A stretch of DNA of 64,000 nucleotides. It comes from Actinoallomurus spadix. GTDB lineage: Bacteria > Actinomycetota > Actinomycetes > Streptosporangiales > Streptosporangiaceae. Of this stretch, positions 20,457 to 28,751 are shown in pieces. The notes under the pieces are model-generated. The model searched no databases. It worked only from the letters and a program-made list of their open reading frames with translations, and was not told the DNA's origin. Positions within the stretch are counted from its first letter, which is position 1, and each line of letters begins with the position of its first letter. A program made the translations under genes and the position numbers. The DNA lies in the NCBI RefSeq assembly GCF_024055725.1, contig NZ_JAMXMX010000007.1:299181-363180 (forward strand), in the 5' to 3' direction.

Positions 20457-21926
20457 ATGCCCGACGCCCGTCCCCTGCAGCCCGGTGATCCGGACCGGTT
20501 GGGGTCTTACGAAGTGACGGGCCGCCTCGGGGAGGGCGGCCAGGGCACGGTCTACCTCGGCCGCTCCGCCGCGGGGGACCCGGTGGCCATCAAGCTCCTG
20601 CGCGGGGACCTCGCCCAGGACGACACCGCGCGGGGCCGGTTCCTGCGCGAGCTGTCCGCGGTCAAGCGGGTGGCCCGGTTCTGCACGGCGCAGGTCCTGG
20701 AGGCCGACGTGGACGGCGACCGGCCGTACATCGTCAGCGAGTACGTCCCGGGCCCGTCGCTGCAGCAGCTGGTGACGAGCGAGTCGCCGCGGTCGGGCGC
20801 GGAGCTGGAGCGGCTGGCCATCGGCACCGTCACCGCGCTCGTCGCCATCCACCAGGCGGGCATCGTCCACCGCGATTTCAAGCCGCAGAACGTCCTGATC
20901 GGCCCCGACGGGCCGCGGGTCATCGACTTCGGCATCGCCAAGGCCCTGGACGCGGCCGCGACGATGACCAACTCCGCCATCGGAACCCCCGCCTACATGG
21001 CGCCCGAGCAGCTCACCGGCAAGGAGATCACGCCGGCGGCCGACATCTTCGCCTGGGGCTCGACGATGGTGTACGCCGCGACCGGCATCGCGCCGTTCGG
21101 GCAGGACACCGTGATGGCGGTGATCAACCGCATCCTCAGTGAGCCGCCGGACCTCGGCGGCGTGCAGGATCCGTTGCGTGCCATCGTCGCCGACTGCCTC
21201 GCCAAGGACCCGGCGGCCCGGCCCACCGCCCAGCAGCTGCTGATGCGGCTGCTCGGCGAGGAGGGCGTCACGCCGGCCGCTCCGGCGGCCGGCGCGGGCC
21301 CGCGGACCGCGATCCTGGACCAGGGCGCGGCGTTCGCCGAGACCAGGAACACCGGGGTCCCGCCGACCGCGCCGGTCACCCCGGCCGCGCCCACGATCGC
21401 GGCGGGCGGCCTGGGGGCGATGGCCGCGGCGGGCGCGGGCGCCGGAGGCTCGACGGCGCCGCAGTACTACGCCACGGCGACGCATCCGGGCGGTGCCGCA
21501 GGTCGCGGTACGTCGCCGCGACTGCTCCTGGCGGCGGTGGCCGGTCTCGTCCTGGCCGTGGGGCTCGCCGCCGCGGTCGTCTGGGCGGTCGGGCACCACG
21601 GGCACAAGCCGGCGCCCGGCCCGGCGCCGAGCGCCCAGGTCTCCAGTGAGCAGCCTCAGGACAGCGGGGAGCCGCAGCAGCCGGGGCCGACCGCCTCGCA
21701 CTCCGAGCCGACCTTCAGCCGGCCGCCGACGACCCACCGGACGGTGCCCAGCCGGACGGCGTCGGCGGAGCCCTCCAGCGACCGGCCGACCAGCACGCAG
21801 CCCACCGCCGACCAGCCGACCGGCGGCCCGAAGCAGCCGACGGGCGGCCCGACGGGCGGTGACGGCGAGCAGGGTGGCGGCGGCAAGCAGCCGGGCGGTG
21901 ACAAGGCGAGCCAGCCCGCCGGTTAA
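20457..21926 (+). CDS. transmembrane serine/threonine protein kinase (PknB-like), without PASTA domains
   Basis: The 489-residue eukaryotic-type kinase has glycine loop GEGGQGTVY, catalytic K46 (VAIK), HRD with D140, DFG with D157 and the APE-type segment MAPEQL. An Ala/Pro/Gly-rich juxtamembrane region leads to one transmembrane helix (about 355-378). The extracellular tail of about 110 residues is rich in Pro, Thr, Ser, Gln and Gly and ends in short PTGG-type repeats. There is no PASTA or other sensor fold. ATG at 20457 is chosen because AGGAG lies six bases upstream; GTG and TTG at 20451/20454 are in frame but abut that site. It is divergent from the S9 peptidase and directly precedes mshB. 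Confidence 0.93.
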   Translation: MPDARPLQPGDPDRLGSYEVTGRLGEGGQGTVYLGRSAAGDPVAIKLLRGDLAQDDTARGRFLRELSAVKRVARFCTAQVLEADVDGDRPYIVSEYVPGPSLQQLVTSESPRSGAELERLAIGTVTALVAIHQAGIVHRDFKPQNVLIGPDGPRVIDFGIAKALDAAATMTNSAIGTPAYMAPEQLTGKEITPAADIFAWGSTMVYAATGIAPFGQDTVMAVINRILSEPPDLGGVQDPLRAIVADCLAKDPAARPTAQQLLMRLLGEEGVTPAAPAAGAGPRTAILDQGAAFAETRNTGVPPTAPVTPAAPTIAAGGLGAMAAAGAGAGGSTAPQYYATATHPGGAAGRGTSPRLLLAAVAGLVLAVGLAAAVVWAVGHHGHKPAPGPAPSAQVSSEQPQDSGEPQQPGPTASHSEPTFSRPPTTHRTVPSRTASAEPSSDRPTSTQPTADQPTGGPKQPTGGPTGGDGEQGGGGKQPGGDKASQPAG

Positions 21927-21937
21927 CGTTGCGGGCC

Positions 21938-22786
21938 ATGGCCGACCTGCGCATCCTGTTCGTCCACGCCCACCCCGACGACGAGTCCATCGAGACCGGG
22001 GCGACGATGGCCAAGTACGCCGCCGAGGGCGCCCACGTCTGCCTGGTCACCTGCACCCGCGGTGAGGAGGGCGAGGTCATCCCCGAGGAGCTGCGTCACC
22101 TGAGCGGGGACGCGCTGGGGGAGTTCCGCGTCGGCGAGCTGGCGAAGGCGTGCGCCGCGCTCGGGGTGACGGACCACCGGTTCCTCGGTGGCCCGGGGCG
22201 CTGGCGCGACTCCGGGATGATGGGCGTCCCGTCCAACGACCACCCGCGGGCCTTCTGGCGTGCGGACGTCGACGAGGCCGCCGCGGAGCTCGTCGCCGTC
22301 GTGCGGGAGGTCCGCCCGCAGGTCCTCGTGACCTACGACGCGGACGGCTTCTACGGCCACCCGGACCACATCCAGGCGCACCGGGTGGCGTGGCGGGCGT
22401 TCGAGCGGGCGGCGGACCCGTCGTTCGGCACGGGCGAGCCGTGGCGGCCGTCGCGGTTCTACGCCACGGCCGTTCCCCTGTCGGTGCTCGAGGAGTCGGT
22501 GGGCCGGGGGCCGTTCCAGCGGGTCGCGTCGGTCGCGGACTTCGGCTTCGGTGTCCCGGACGAGCAGGTGACCACGCGCGTCGACGCCCGCGAGCACCTG
22601 CCGGCCAAGATCGCCGCGATGCGGGCGCACCGTACGCAGATCACCGTCGAGCCGCCGTACTTCGCGCTGTCCAACGACGTCGGCCAGCCGCTTCCGGGCG
22701 TCGAGTACTTCACGCTGCTCGCCGGGGAGCCGGGTCCGGCCGGCGCGGACGGCCGCGAGACCGGTCTCGGGTACGCGGTAGCCTGA
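21938..22786 (+). CDS. mshB: mycothiol biosynthesis deacetylase MshB
   Basis: This zinc-dependent enzyme deacetylates GlcNAc-inositol in mycothiol synthesis. The 282-residue PIG-L-family protein shows AHPDDE at residues 11-16 (zinc ligands H12 and D15) and HPDH with H144, the third ligand, at the spacing known from the mycobacterial enzyme. The motif [10 protein letters not shown] is characteristic of MshB rather than of the paralogous Mca. ATG at 21938 matches the family start. A TANNNT element (TAACGT, overlapping the kinase stop codon) lies 8 bases before it and there is no ribosome-binding site, which suggests a leaderless transcript. Confidence 0.93.
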   Translation: MADLRILFVHAHPDDESIETGATMAKYAAEGAHVCLVTCTRGEEGEVIPEELRHLSGDALGEFRVGELAKACAALGVTDHRFLGGPGRWRDSGMMGVPSNDHPRAFWRADVDEAAAELVAVVREVRPQVLVTYDADGFYGHPDHIQAHRVAWRAFERAADPSFGTGEPWRPSRFYATAVPLSVLEESVGRGPFQRVASVADFGFGVPDEQVTTRVDAREHLPAKIAAMRAHRTQITVEPPYFALSNDVGQPLPGVEYFTLLAGEPGPAGADGRETGLGYAVA

Positions 22787-22792
22787 GCCGCT

Positions 22793-23236
22793 GTGGAGCA
22801 ATGGACGGGCCCGCACGCCCCGCAGGAGCCGCCGCCGGCCGCGCCGGGCCTGGTGACGGGCGCGGCGTACGGCGTGCTGGTCGTGCTCGGGCTGTTCCTC
22901 GGCGTGGTCACGTCGTTCCAGTTCTCCTGGACGGCCGGGAGCGTCCCGGTGGCCGCCGTCCTCCTGTCCGTCGCCGAGTTCGCCGCGTTCCGGCTCGCCG
23001 GGTGGGCGATGGAGAGCAAGCTCGGCGTCGCCGCGCTGGCCGTGCCGTGGCTGATCGTCGTCGTGCTGCTGTCGACCCGGCGCCCGGAGGGCGACCTCGT
23101 CGTCACCGGCACGACCGCGGGGTACGTCTTCATCTTCGGCGGCTCGATCGCCGCCGTCGTCGCGGTCGCGGTCACCCGATCGCCCCGGCCGTGGATCCTG
23201 CGCGGCACGGGCTCCCTGCCCGAGCCGCGCGACTGA
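22793..23236 (+). CDS. small four-helix membrane protein linked to mshB
   Basis: The 147-residue protein has four hydrophobic helices (about residues 20-40, 46-66, 80-98 and 108-128), a Pro-rich cytoplasmic N-terminus and no recognised catalytic motif. From memory, a DUF6113-type membrane protein often follows mshB in actinobacteria, and this looks like that family. The GTG start is 6 bases after the mshB stop; TAGCCT lies 8 bases before it, so a leaderless start of its own is also possible. Function unknown. Confidence 0.8.
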   Translation: MEQWTGPHAPQEPPPAAPGLVTGAAYGVLVVLGLFLGVVTSFQFSWTAGSVPVAAVLLSVAEFAAFRLAGWAMESKLGVAALAVPWLIVVVLLSTRRPEGDLVVTGTTAGYVFIFGGSIAAVVAVAVTRSPRPWILRGTGSLPEPRD

Positions 23237-23264
23237 GTTCCGAGGCCGTGGTCCGGCCGGGCCG

Positions 23265-24041
23265 TCAGGAGCCCTTGGTCTCGGCGGCGAGGAATCGCTC
23301 CCAGGTCTCGCCGCCGGTGGACGCGTCGAGGTTGAGGTTGGCCCCCGACCGGTAGATCTTGCCGACCTTGCCCGGTACGCGGATCGGGAGCCGCATCCGG
23401 CGCTTGCCCACGGCGGCGAGGTAACCCCGCTGGAGCTCCTCCAGAGTGTAGACGCGAGGTCCGGCGAGATCGGGGACGCGGCCCGCCGGGTCGCCCAGGG
23501 TCAGCTCGGCCAGCCGGGCCGCCACCGTGCGGGAGTCGACCGGCTGCCAGCGGATCCCGCCGGGGGCCGGCAGGACCGGCGCCTTGGCCATGGCGCGTAC
23601 GGTCTTCAGCGCCAGGTCGTGGAACTGCGCGGCGCGCAGGATCGTGTACGGGATGCCGGAGGCGGCCACGATCCGCTCCGACTCGGCCTTGCGGGTGAAG
23701 TAACCGAGGGGCACGGCGTCCGCGGCGATGACCGAGATGAACACCAGGTGTTCCACCGTGCCCGCGCGCCGGGCCGCCTCGACCAGGTTGCGGGTGGCGA
23801 CGTCGTCGCCCTTGGGACCTCCGGCGAGGTGCAGCACCGTCCGTACTCCCGTGAGCGCCTTGTCGAGTCGTTCACCGTCGTCGTCGCTCATCAGGTCGGC
23901 GGCCACGTACTCCACTCCGTCGCCCGGCGCGCGGTCGTGCCGGCTCAGTACCCGGACCCGGTGCCCGGCCTGGTGGAGGAGCGGGACCACCTGCGAGCCG
24001 AGGAGCCCGGTGCCGCCGGTGACCAGAATCGTGGAGGACAT
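23265..24041 (-). CDS. NAD(P)-dependent epimerase/NmrA-like reductase, probable ECF41 target
   Basis: The 258-residue atypical short-chain reductase has the Rossmann motif GGTGLLGSQV at the N-terminus but no canonical YxxxK catalytic pair (YFTRKAESE occupies the region), as in NmrA-like proteins. It is transcribed divergently from an ECF41-like sigma factor. A TGTCACA-N16-GGTC element upstream resembles the ECF41 promoter consensus. ECF41 regulons classically consist of one adjacent gene encoding a carboxymuconolactone decarboxylase, an oxidoreductase or an epimerase, so this gene is the expected target. The substrate is unknown. Confidence 0.88.
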   Translation of the reverse strand: MSSTILVTGGTGLLGSQVVPLLHQAGHRVRVLSRHDRAPGDGVEYVAADLMSDDDGERLDKALTGVRTVLHLAGGPKGDDVATRNLVEAARRAGTVEHLVFISVIAADAVPLGYFTRKAESERIVAASGIPYTILRAAQFHDLALKTVRAMAKAPVLPAPGGIRWQPVDSRTVAARLAELTLGDPAGRVPDLAGPRVYTLEELQRGYLAAVGKRRMRLPIRVPGKVGKIYRSGANLNLDASTGGETWERFLAAETKGS

Positions 24042-24084
24042 TCGCTGATCTCCCTCTTGTAGATTCGCGGTGTGACACGGCTAT

Positions 24085-24111
24085 GACCCGGCCGGGCTGA
24101 GGAATGTGACA
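24085..24111 (-). promoter_or_regulatory. candidate ECF41-type promoter for the epimerase-like gene
   Basis: Read leftward, TGTCACA (24111-24105) is followed after 16 bases by GGTC (24088-24085). The published ECF41 consensus is TGTCACA, about 16 bases, CGTC. The predicted start leaves a leader of about 40 bases before the ATG at 24041. The -35 element overlaps the start codon of the divergent sigma-factor gene. A second TGTCACA lies at 24077-24071 but has no CGTC-like element at the right distance. Confidence 0.6.
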
Positions 24112-24989
24112 TGGTGATCCAGGATTTTTCGGCGCTCGACAGGTTCGAGGCGGAGCGGCCCCGGCTGCGTGCACTGGCCTACCGGATGCTCGGCTCCGCC
24201 GCAGAGGCCGACGACGCGGTCCAGGAGGCCTGGCTGCGGTTCGACCGGGCCGACCTGTCGCAGGTGAACGACCTGGCAGCCTGGCTGACGACCGTGGTCG
24301 GCCGCGTCTGTCTCAACCTCCTCCGGGCACGGCAGACCCGACGCGAGGAGTCGCTGGAGACCTTCACCTCCGACTGGCTCGGCGCGGCCGACCAGGATCG
24401 GGTTCCGCACGAGGAGGCCGAGCTGGCCGACTCGGTCGGGCTGGCGATGCTGGTCGTGCTGGACCGGCTGAGCCCGGCGGAGCGGGTCGCGTTCGTCCTG
24501 CACGACATGTTCCAGGTGGCCTTCGACGACATCGCGCGCATGATGGAGCGCAGTCCGGCCGCCGTCCGGCAGCTGGCCGGCCGGGCCCGTGCCAAGGTCC
24601 GGGGCACCGCCGCGCAGTCCGTGGATCCGGTTCGCCGGCGTCACGCGGTCGAGGCGTACCTGGCGGCGACGCGGACCGGGGACTTCGAGGCGCTGCTGAC
24701 CCTGCTGGATCCCGAGGTCGAGCTACGCGCCGACGCGGCGGTCACCGGCGCCACCCGGCCCCTCACCCTGCAGGGCGCCCTGGCCGTGGCGAGAAGCGCC
24801 CTTGCCGCGGATCTTCGCGCCCGCTTCACCGCGCCGGCCCTGGTCGACGGGGACCCGGCCCTCATCATGGCCCCGCTCGGCCGGCTCTCGCTGGTCATCC
24901 GGTTCGCCTTCACCGGCAGCGCGATCAGCGGCATCGACATCGTGGCGGATCCGGACCGCCTCCGGGCCGTCGACATCGCCCTGGCCTGA
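24111..24989 (+). CDS. ECF41-like sigma factor with C-terminal SnoaL-like domain
   Basis: The 292-residue ECF sigma factor has region 2 at about 10-80 (RALAYRMLGSAAEADDAVQEAWLRF) and region 4 at about 120-175 (RLSPAERVAFVLHDMFQVAFDDIA). A fused SnoaL/NTF2-like domain (about 180-292) replaces a separate anti-sigma factor. In ECF41 proteins this domain regulates activity and the linker carries WLPEP; here that stretch reads DWLGAADQ, so the motif is not conserved. GAGGAA lies six bases before the ATG. The divergent epimerase-like gene with a matching promoter is the likely target. Confidence 0.88.
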   Translation: MVIQDFSALDRFEAERPRLRALAYRMLGSAAEADDAVQEAWLRFDRADLSQVNDLAAWLTTVVGRVCLNLLRARQTRREESLETFTSDWLGAADQDRVPHEEAELADSVGLAMLVVLDRLSPAERVAFVLHDMFQVAFDDIARMMERSPAAVRQLAGRARAKVRGTAAQSVDPVRRRHAVEAYLAATRTGDFEALLTLLDPEVELRADAAVTGATRPLTLQGALAVARSALAADLRARFTAPALVDGDPALIMAPLGRLSLVIRFAFTGSAISGIDIVADPDRLRAVDIALA

Positions 24990-25001
24990 CGGCTCGGCGC
25001 G

Positions 25002-25082
25002 GCACGCCGGACGACCGGGCGACGCGCACGCCGGACGACCGGGCGACGCGCACGCCGGACGACCGGCGACGCGCACGCCGGA
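25002..25082. repeat. 24-bp minisatellite, about 3.4 copies
   Basis: The unit starting GCACGCCGGACGACCGGGCG and ending ACGC is present at 25002-25025 and 25026-25049. It occurs again at 25050-25072 with one G deleted, and as a partial copy of 10 bases from 25073. It lies between the end of the sigma-factor gene and the end of the convergent exporter gene. No coding role is apparent, since the single-base deletion would shift any frame. Confidence 0.85.
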
Positions 25083-25148
25083 GGGAACGAGCGAGCGCGC
25101 ACGCCCGGAGGACGTGCGCGCTCCGTTCATCCGGAACCGTCGAGGATG

Positions 25149-26762
25149 TCAGCCGGTGGTCGCCTCGACGCTCTCCGGCGACCGGTCCGCCGCGGCGCGC
25201 CGGTAGCCCCGCACCGCGAAGCAGGAGGCCGCTCCGACGAAGACGAGGGCGATCGGCAGGAGCATCGTCGGCTTCATGGCGTCGACGAAGCCGTGACCGA
25301 ACACGCTCGCGGCCGTACGGGTGATCTGCTCGACGACCTGCTGGGGGAGGCCCTTCGGCAGGTGCTGGGCCGCCCCGGTCTGGCCGGCGCCCACCTCGAG
25401 GCCGCCCTTGGCGGCGTCCTTGAACCCTTGGACGAACGAGCCGCGTGCCTCGGCCGGGAGCGCGCCGGCGCGCTTCTGCGCCTCGTCCCGCAGGTTGGAG
25501 GCGAGCTGGTTCTGCAGGATGGCGCCCACGGCTGCGCTGCCCACGACCGAGCCGACCTGGCGGGTCGTGTTGTTGACGCCTGAGGCCGCGCCGGCCATGC
25601 GGGGGTCGACGCCGCGCATCGCCTCGGTGGCCATCGGCGCGAAGACGCCGCCGATGCCGATGCCGGAGATGATCAGTCCGGGCAGGAAGGTCGGCCAGCT
25701 CGAGTCGACGCCGGCGATGAGCACGATCCAGCCCATGCCGACCGCGTACAGCGTGAGCCCGGCCATGAGGATGTACTTGCCGCCGATCCGGTCGGCCATC
25801 CGGCCGGCGACCGGCGCGAGGAACATCGAGATGACGGAGGACGGGGCCATGACCAGGCCCGCCTTGAGGGCGCTGAAGCCCAGCACGGACTGCAGGTAGA
25901 TGGTGAGCGGCAGGAACACGCCGATCATCCCGATGGACAGGACCGCGCCGACGAAGTTCAGGACCGTGAAGTTGCGGTCCTTGAACAGGACGAAGGGCAC
26001 CAGCGGGTCGCGGCTCTGCTGGCCGCGCTGCTGGATGAGGAAGACGGCGAAGATGACGGCCGCCGCCGCGAACAGCGCCCAGATCACGCCGTTCCAGTGG
26101 TACCGCTGGCCCTCGGTCAGGGCGAAGACGAGGCAGAACAGCGCGACCGTGGCGATCAGCACGCCGACGAGGTCCAGACGGTGGGTGCGCTCGATCCGGA
26201 CGCCGGGGATGACGGCGAACGCCAGCACGAGGACGAGCACGCCGATGGGCAGGTTGACGAAGAAGATCCATCGCCAGTCGAGGGCGGTGACCAGGAGGCC
26301 GCCGAGCGTGGGCCCGGCGATCGTCGCGACGCCCGCCACGGCGCCCCAGATGCCGAGTGCGGCGCCCCGGCGTTCGGCCGGGAAGGTGGCGATGATGATC
26401 GCCATCGTCTGCGGCATCAGCAGGGCGGAACCCAGGCCCTGCACCGCGCGGGCGGCGATCAGCTCGGCGGGGTTCTGGGAGATTCCGCAGGCCAGGCTGG
26501 CAAGGGTGAAGACGGCCACCCCCGCGATGAACAGGTTCCGCTGGCCGCGCAGGTCGCCCAGGCGGCCGGCGGTGATCAGCAGGACCGCGAGGACGAGGAC
26601 GTAGGCGTTGACCACCCAGAGGACCTCGTCCAGTGATGCGTGCAGTTTGTCGATCATGCTGGGCATCGCGATGTTCACGATCGTCAGGTCCAGCAGTGTC
26701 ATGAAGAACCCGAGACTGAGCGTCAACAGGATCGCCCAGGGGTTGCCGTGCCACTTTTTCAT
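25149..26762 (-). CDS. DHA2-family MFS drug exporter (EmrB/QacA type, 14 helices)
   Basis: The 537-residue proton-driven efflux pump has about fourteen hydrophobic helices. The family motif LDLTIVNIAMPSM lies in helix 1, motif A is GRLGDLRGQRN and motif C is GAVAGVATIAGPTLGGLL. A longer cytoplasmic/extracellular segment precedes the last helix (about 445-500). ATG at 26762 is set by the ATGA overlap with the upstream padR-type gene, which should control it. Longer in-frame starts run through that gene and are rejected. Substrates are probably toxic lipophilic compounds or antibiotics. Confidence 0.93.
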   Translation of the reverse strand: MKKWHGNPWAILLTLSLGFFMTLLDLTIVNIAMPSMIDKLHASLDEVLWVVNAYVLVLAVLLITAGRLGDLRGQRNLFIAGVAVFTLASLACGISQNPAELIAARAVQGLGSALLMPQTMAIIIATFPAERRGAALGIWGAVAGVATIAGPTLGGLLVTALDWRWIFFVNLPIGVLVLVLAFAVIPGVRIERTHRLDLVGVLIATVALFCLVFALTEGQRYHWNGVIWALFAAAAVIFAVFLIQQRGQQSRDPLVPFVLFKDRNFTVLNFVGAVLSIGMIGVFLPLTIYLQSVLGFSALKAGLVMAPSSVISMFLAPVAGRMADRIGGKYILMAGLTLYAVGMGWIVLIAGVDSSWPTFLPGLIISGIGIGGVFAPMATEAMRGVDPRMAGAASGVNNTTRQVGSVVGSAAVGAILQNQLASNLRDEAQKRAGALPAEARGSFVQGFKDAAKGGLEVGAGQTGAAQHLPKGLPQQVVEQITRTAASVFGHGFVDAMKPTMLLPIALVFVGAASCFAVRGYRRAAADRSPESVEATTG

Positions 26763-27355
26763 GCGTTCTCGTTCTCCCCGTCGGGGCGGCCGGGAGGCCG
26801 CCAGGTCAGCCGGCCGCTCTTGATGTCCTCGCTGATGGCCCGTACGAACTCGAGCTCGGAGCGCAGCTGGGCGTTGCAGTACTCGACCTCGATGAGCTGG
26901 ATCCGGTGCAGCCCCTGCTTGATCAGGCCGTCCACGACGGTGCCGTGGGCGGCCAGGTCGGCCTCCAGGGCGACCGCGCGGCGGTCGAGCAGGAGGGCGG
27001 CGTCGTCCGGTGGCAGCATCGTCAGGAGGGAGACCGCCATGGCGAACACCGGGTACTCCCGCGCGGGATGGCGCACGAACTCGCGGAGCCGGGAATTCGC
27101 CTCGTCGCGTCCTTGTTCGGTGATCGCGTAGACCGTGCGCTCGGGGCGCCGTCCCTCCCGGGTCGTCTCCACGGGCTCGATCAGTCCTTGGCCGGCGAGC
27201 CGCTCGACCGTGTGGTACAGCGATCCGTGCGCCACCTTGACCACCCGGTCGATGGCGTGGTCCCGGATGCGCTGCTGCATCTCGTACGGGTGCATGGGCT
27301 CCTCGTGGAGCAGTCTCAGCACCGCCAGCCCGAGAGGCGTGAGCGGTCGTGACAT
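26759..27355 (-). CDS. PadR-family transcriptional regulator of the adjacent exporter
   Basis: The protein is about 198 residues. It has the PadR winged helix (PLTPLGLAVLRLLHEEPMHPYEMQQRI, then GSLYHTVERLAGQGLIEP) and a C-terminal helical dimerisation domain (about 95-190). ATG at 27355 is preferred; an in-frame GTG at 27388 lies inside an 18-bp palindrome that looks like its operator and has no ribosome-binding site. It is co-transcribed with, and translationally coupled to, the MFS exporter, the usual arrangement for a ligand-released repressor of drug efflux. Confidence 0.9.
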   Translation of the reverse strand: MSRPLTPLGLAVLRLLHEEPMHPYEMQQRIRDHAIDRVVKVAHGSLYHTVERLAGQGLIEPVETTREGRRPERTVYAITEQGRDEANSRLREFVRHPAREYPVFAMAVSLLTMLPPDDAALLLDRRAVALEADLAAHGTVVDGLIKQGLHRIQLIEVEYCNAQLRSELEFVRAISEDIKSGRLTWRPPGRPDGENENA

Positions 27356-27379
27356 GGCCGTCTTTCTCGTCCGTACCGA

Positions 27380-27397
27380 ATAATCCACTTGGACTAT
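27380..27397. promoter_or_regulatory. candidate PadR operator
   Basis: The sequence ATAATCCA-CT-TGGACTAT is an inverted repeat with 8-bp arms and one mismatch. It lies directly upstream of the padR-type gene and overlaps the -10 element of the predicted promoter, the position expected for autorepression. Confidence 0.6.
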
Positions 27398-27422
27398 AAG
27401 GTTCTGGTCCGAGCGTCTGCAA
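27393..27422 (-). promoter_or_regulatory. promoter of the padR-exporter operon
   Basis: Read leftward, TTGCAG (27422-27417) and TATAGT (27398-27393) are separated by 18 bases, a good match to a housekeeping promoter in an otherwise GC-rich region. The -10 element overlaps the candidate PadR operator. Confidence 0.55.
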
Positions 27423-27451
27423 ACGTATTTACGTAGATAACTGGTGATATG

Positions 27452-27490
27452 TGCGGAGGCCCGGGGCCCTCAGGGCCCCGGACCTCCGCA
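27452..27490 (-). terminator. terminator after rocD
   Basis: A very stable hairpin lies 19 bases past the rocD stop: the arms at 27452-27469 and 27473-27490 pair over 17 positions with a single C/A mismatch, around a TCA loop. It also separates rocD from the padR promoter region. Confidence 0.85.
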
Positions 27491-27508
27491 GACGGTGAAA
27501 GACGGCGC

Positions 27509-28702
27509 TCACATCTCGGTGAGCACGGCCTCCAACTGGTCGAGCGCCCAGTCCAGGTCCTGCTGGCTCACGACCAGCGGCGGCGCGAGCCGCAGCGTCG
27601 TCTCGTGGGTCTCCTTCGCCAGCACCCCGCGCTCCATCAGCCGCTCGCTGACCGGGCGCGCCTTGCCGTTCAGCTCCACGCCGGCCCACAGGCCGCGGCC
27701 CCGCACCTCGCGGACCTTCTCCGGCGGCAGCGCGCCGAGCCGGGCGTGCAGGTGCGCCCCCAGCGTCCGCGACCGCTCCTGGAACTCCCCGGTCCGCAGC
27801 ATCGCGATGACCTCGCGGCCCACCGCGCAGGCCAGGGGGTTACCGCCGAACGTCGAGCCGTGCTGACCGGGCTTGAACACCCCGAGGACGTCGTGGTCGG
27901 CGACGACGGCGGAGACCGGCAGGATGCCGCCGCCGAGCGCCTTGCCGAGGATGTAGACGTCCGGGACGACGTTCTCGTGCTCGACCGCGAACGTCGTGCC
28001 GGTACGCCCCAGGCCCGACTGGATCTCGTCGGCGATCATCAGGGCGCCGCGGGCGGTGCAGATCTCGCGCACCGCCGTCAGGAAGCCGCTCGGCGGGACG
28101 TTGACGCCGGCCTCGCCCTGGATCGGCTCGATCAGCACGCCGACCGTGTTCTCGTCGACGGCGGCGCGCAGTGCCTCGGCGTCGCCGTACGGCACGGTGC
28201 GGAAGCCGGGCGTGAACGGGCCGTAGGAGTTACGGGCGTCCGGGTCGGTGGAGAAGCTGACGATCGTCGTCGTACGGCCGTGGAAGTTGCCCTCGAACGT
28301 GACGATGTTCGCCTGGTCCGCGGGGACGCCCTTGACCTCGTACCCCCACTTGCGGGCGGTCTTCAGCGCGGTCTCGACGGCCTCCGCGCCGCTGTTCATC
28401 GGCAGGACCATCTCCTTGCCGGCCAGCTCGGCCAGCTCGGCGGCGAACGGCCCGAACTGGTCGTGGTCGAACGCCCGGCTGACCAGCGTGACGCGTTCGA
28501 GCTGCCGCCGCGCGGCCTCGACCAGGCGCGGGTGGCGGTGCCCGAAGTTGACCGCGGAGTACGCCGACAGCATGTCGAGGTACCGCTTGCCCTCGACGTC
28601 CGTGACCCAGGCGCCCTCGGCCTCGGCGATCACGATCGGCAGCGGATGGTAGTTGTGCGCGCTGTGCTCCTCCGACAGCGCCCGCAGCTCCTGCGTGTTC
28701 AA
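27509..28702 (-). CDS. rocD: ornithine aminotransferase
   Basis: This PLP enzyme converts ornithine and 2-oxoglutarate to glutamate semialdehyde and glutamate. The 397-residue class III aminotransferase has MNSGAEAVETALKTARKWGY, the PLP-aspartate segment LMIADEIQSGLGRTG and the Schiff-base lysine in YILGKALGGG. The start is a TTG with AAGGAG upstream. It lies 49 bases downstream of ddaH, so the two genes can form a short arginine/ornithine degradation operon: the hydrolase makes citrulline or ornithine precursors and RocD feeds the product toward glutamate. The divergent Lrp-type gene is a likely regulator. Confidence 0.93.
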   Translation of the reverse strand: MNTQELRALSEEHSAHNYHPLPIVIAEAEGAWVTDVEGKRYLDMLSAYSAVNFGHRHPRLVEAARRQLERVTLVSRAFDHDQFGPFAAELAELAGKEMVLPMNSGAEAVETALKTARKWGYEVKGVPADQANIVTFEGNFHGRTTTIVSFSTDPDARNSYGPFTPGFRTVPYGDAEALRAAVDENTVGVLIEPIQGEAGVNVPPSGFLTAVREICTARGALMIADEIQSGLGRTGTTFAVEHENVVPDVYILGKALGGGILPVSAVVADHDVLGVFKPGQHGSTFGGNPLACAVGREVIAMLRTGEFQERSRTLGAHLHARLGALPPEKVREVRGRGLWAGVELNGKARPVSERLMERGVLAKETHETTLRLAPPLVVSQQDLDWALDQLEAVLTEM

Positions 28703-28751
28703 CGGTGCTCCTTCTCGGACCCGCGGGGTCTCCCGAGTCCTATTGTCCCTG

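Noticed and set aside
20187..21737. 516-codon leftward frame opposite the Ser/Thr kinase
   Set aside because: Runs antisense through the kinase and the start of the S9 peptidase; low-complexity Arg/Gly composition only.
25002..25082. CRISPR-like array
   Set aside because: The repeats are directly adjacent with no spacers and no cas genes are present; it is a minisatellite.
26763..27422. N-terminal extension of the MFS exporter to 27422
   Set aside because: It lies entirely within the padR-type gene in another frame; the ATGA overlap at 26759-26762 gives a natural start.
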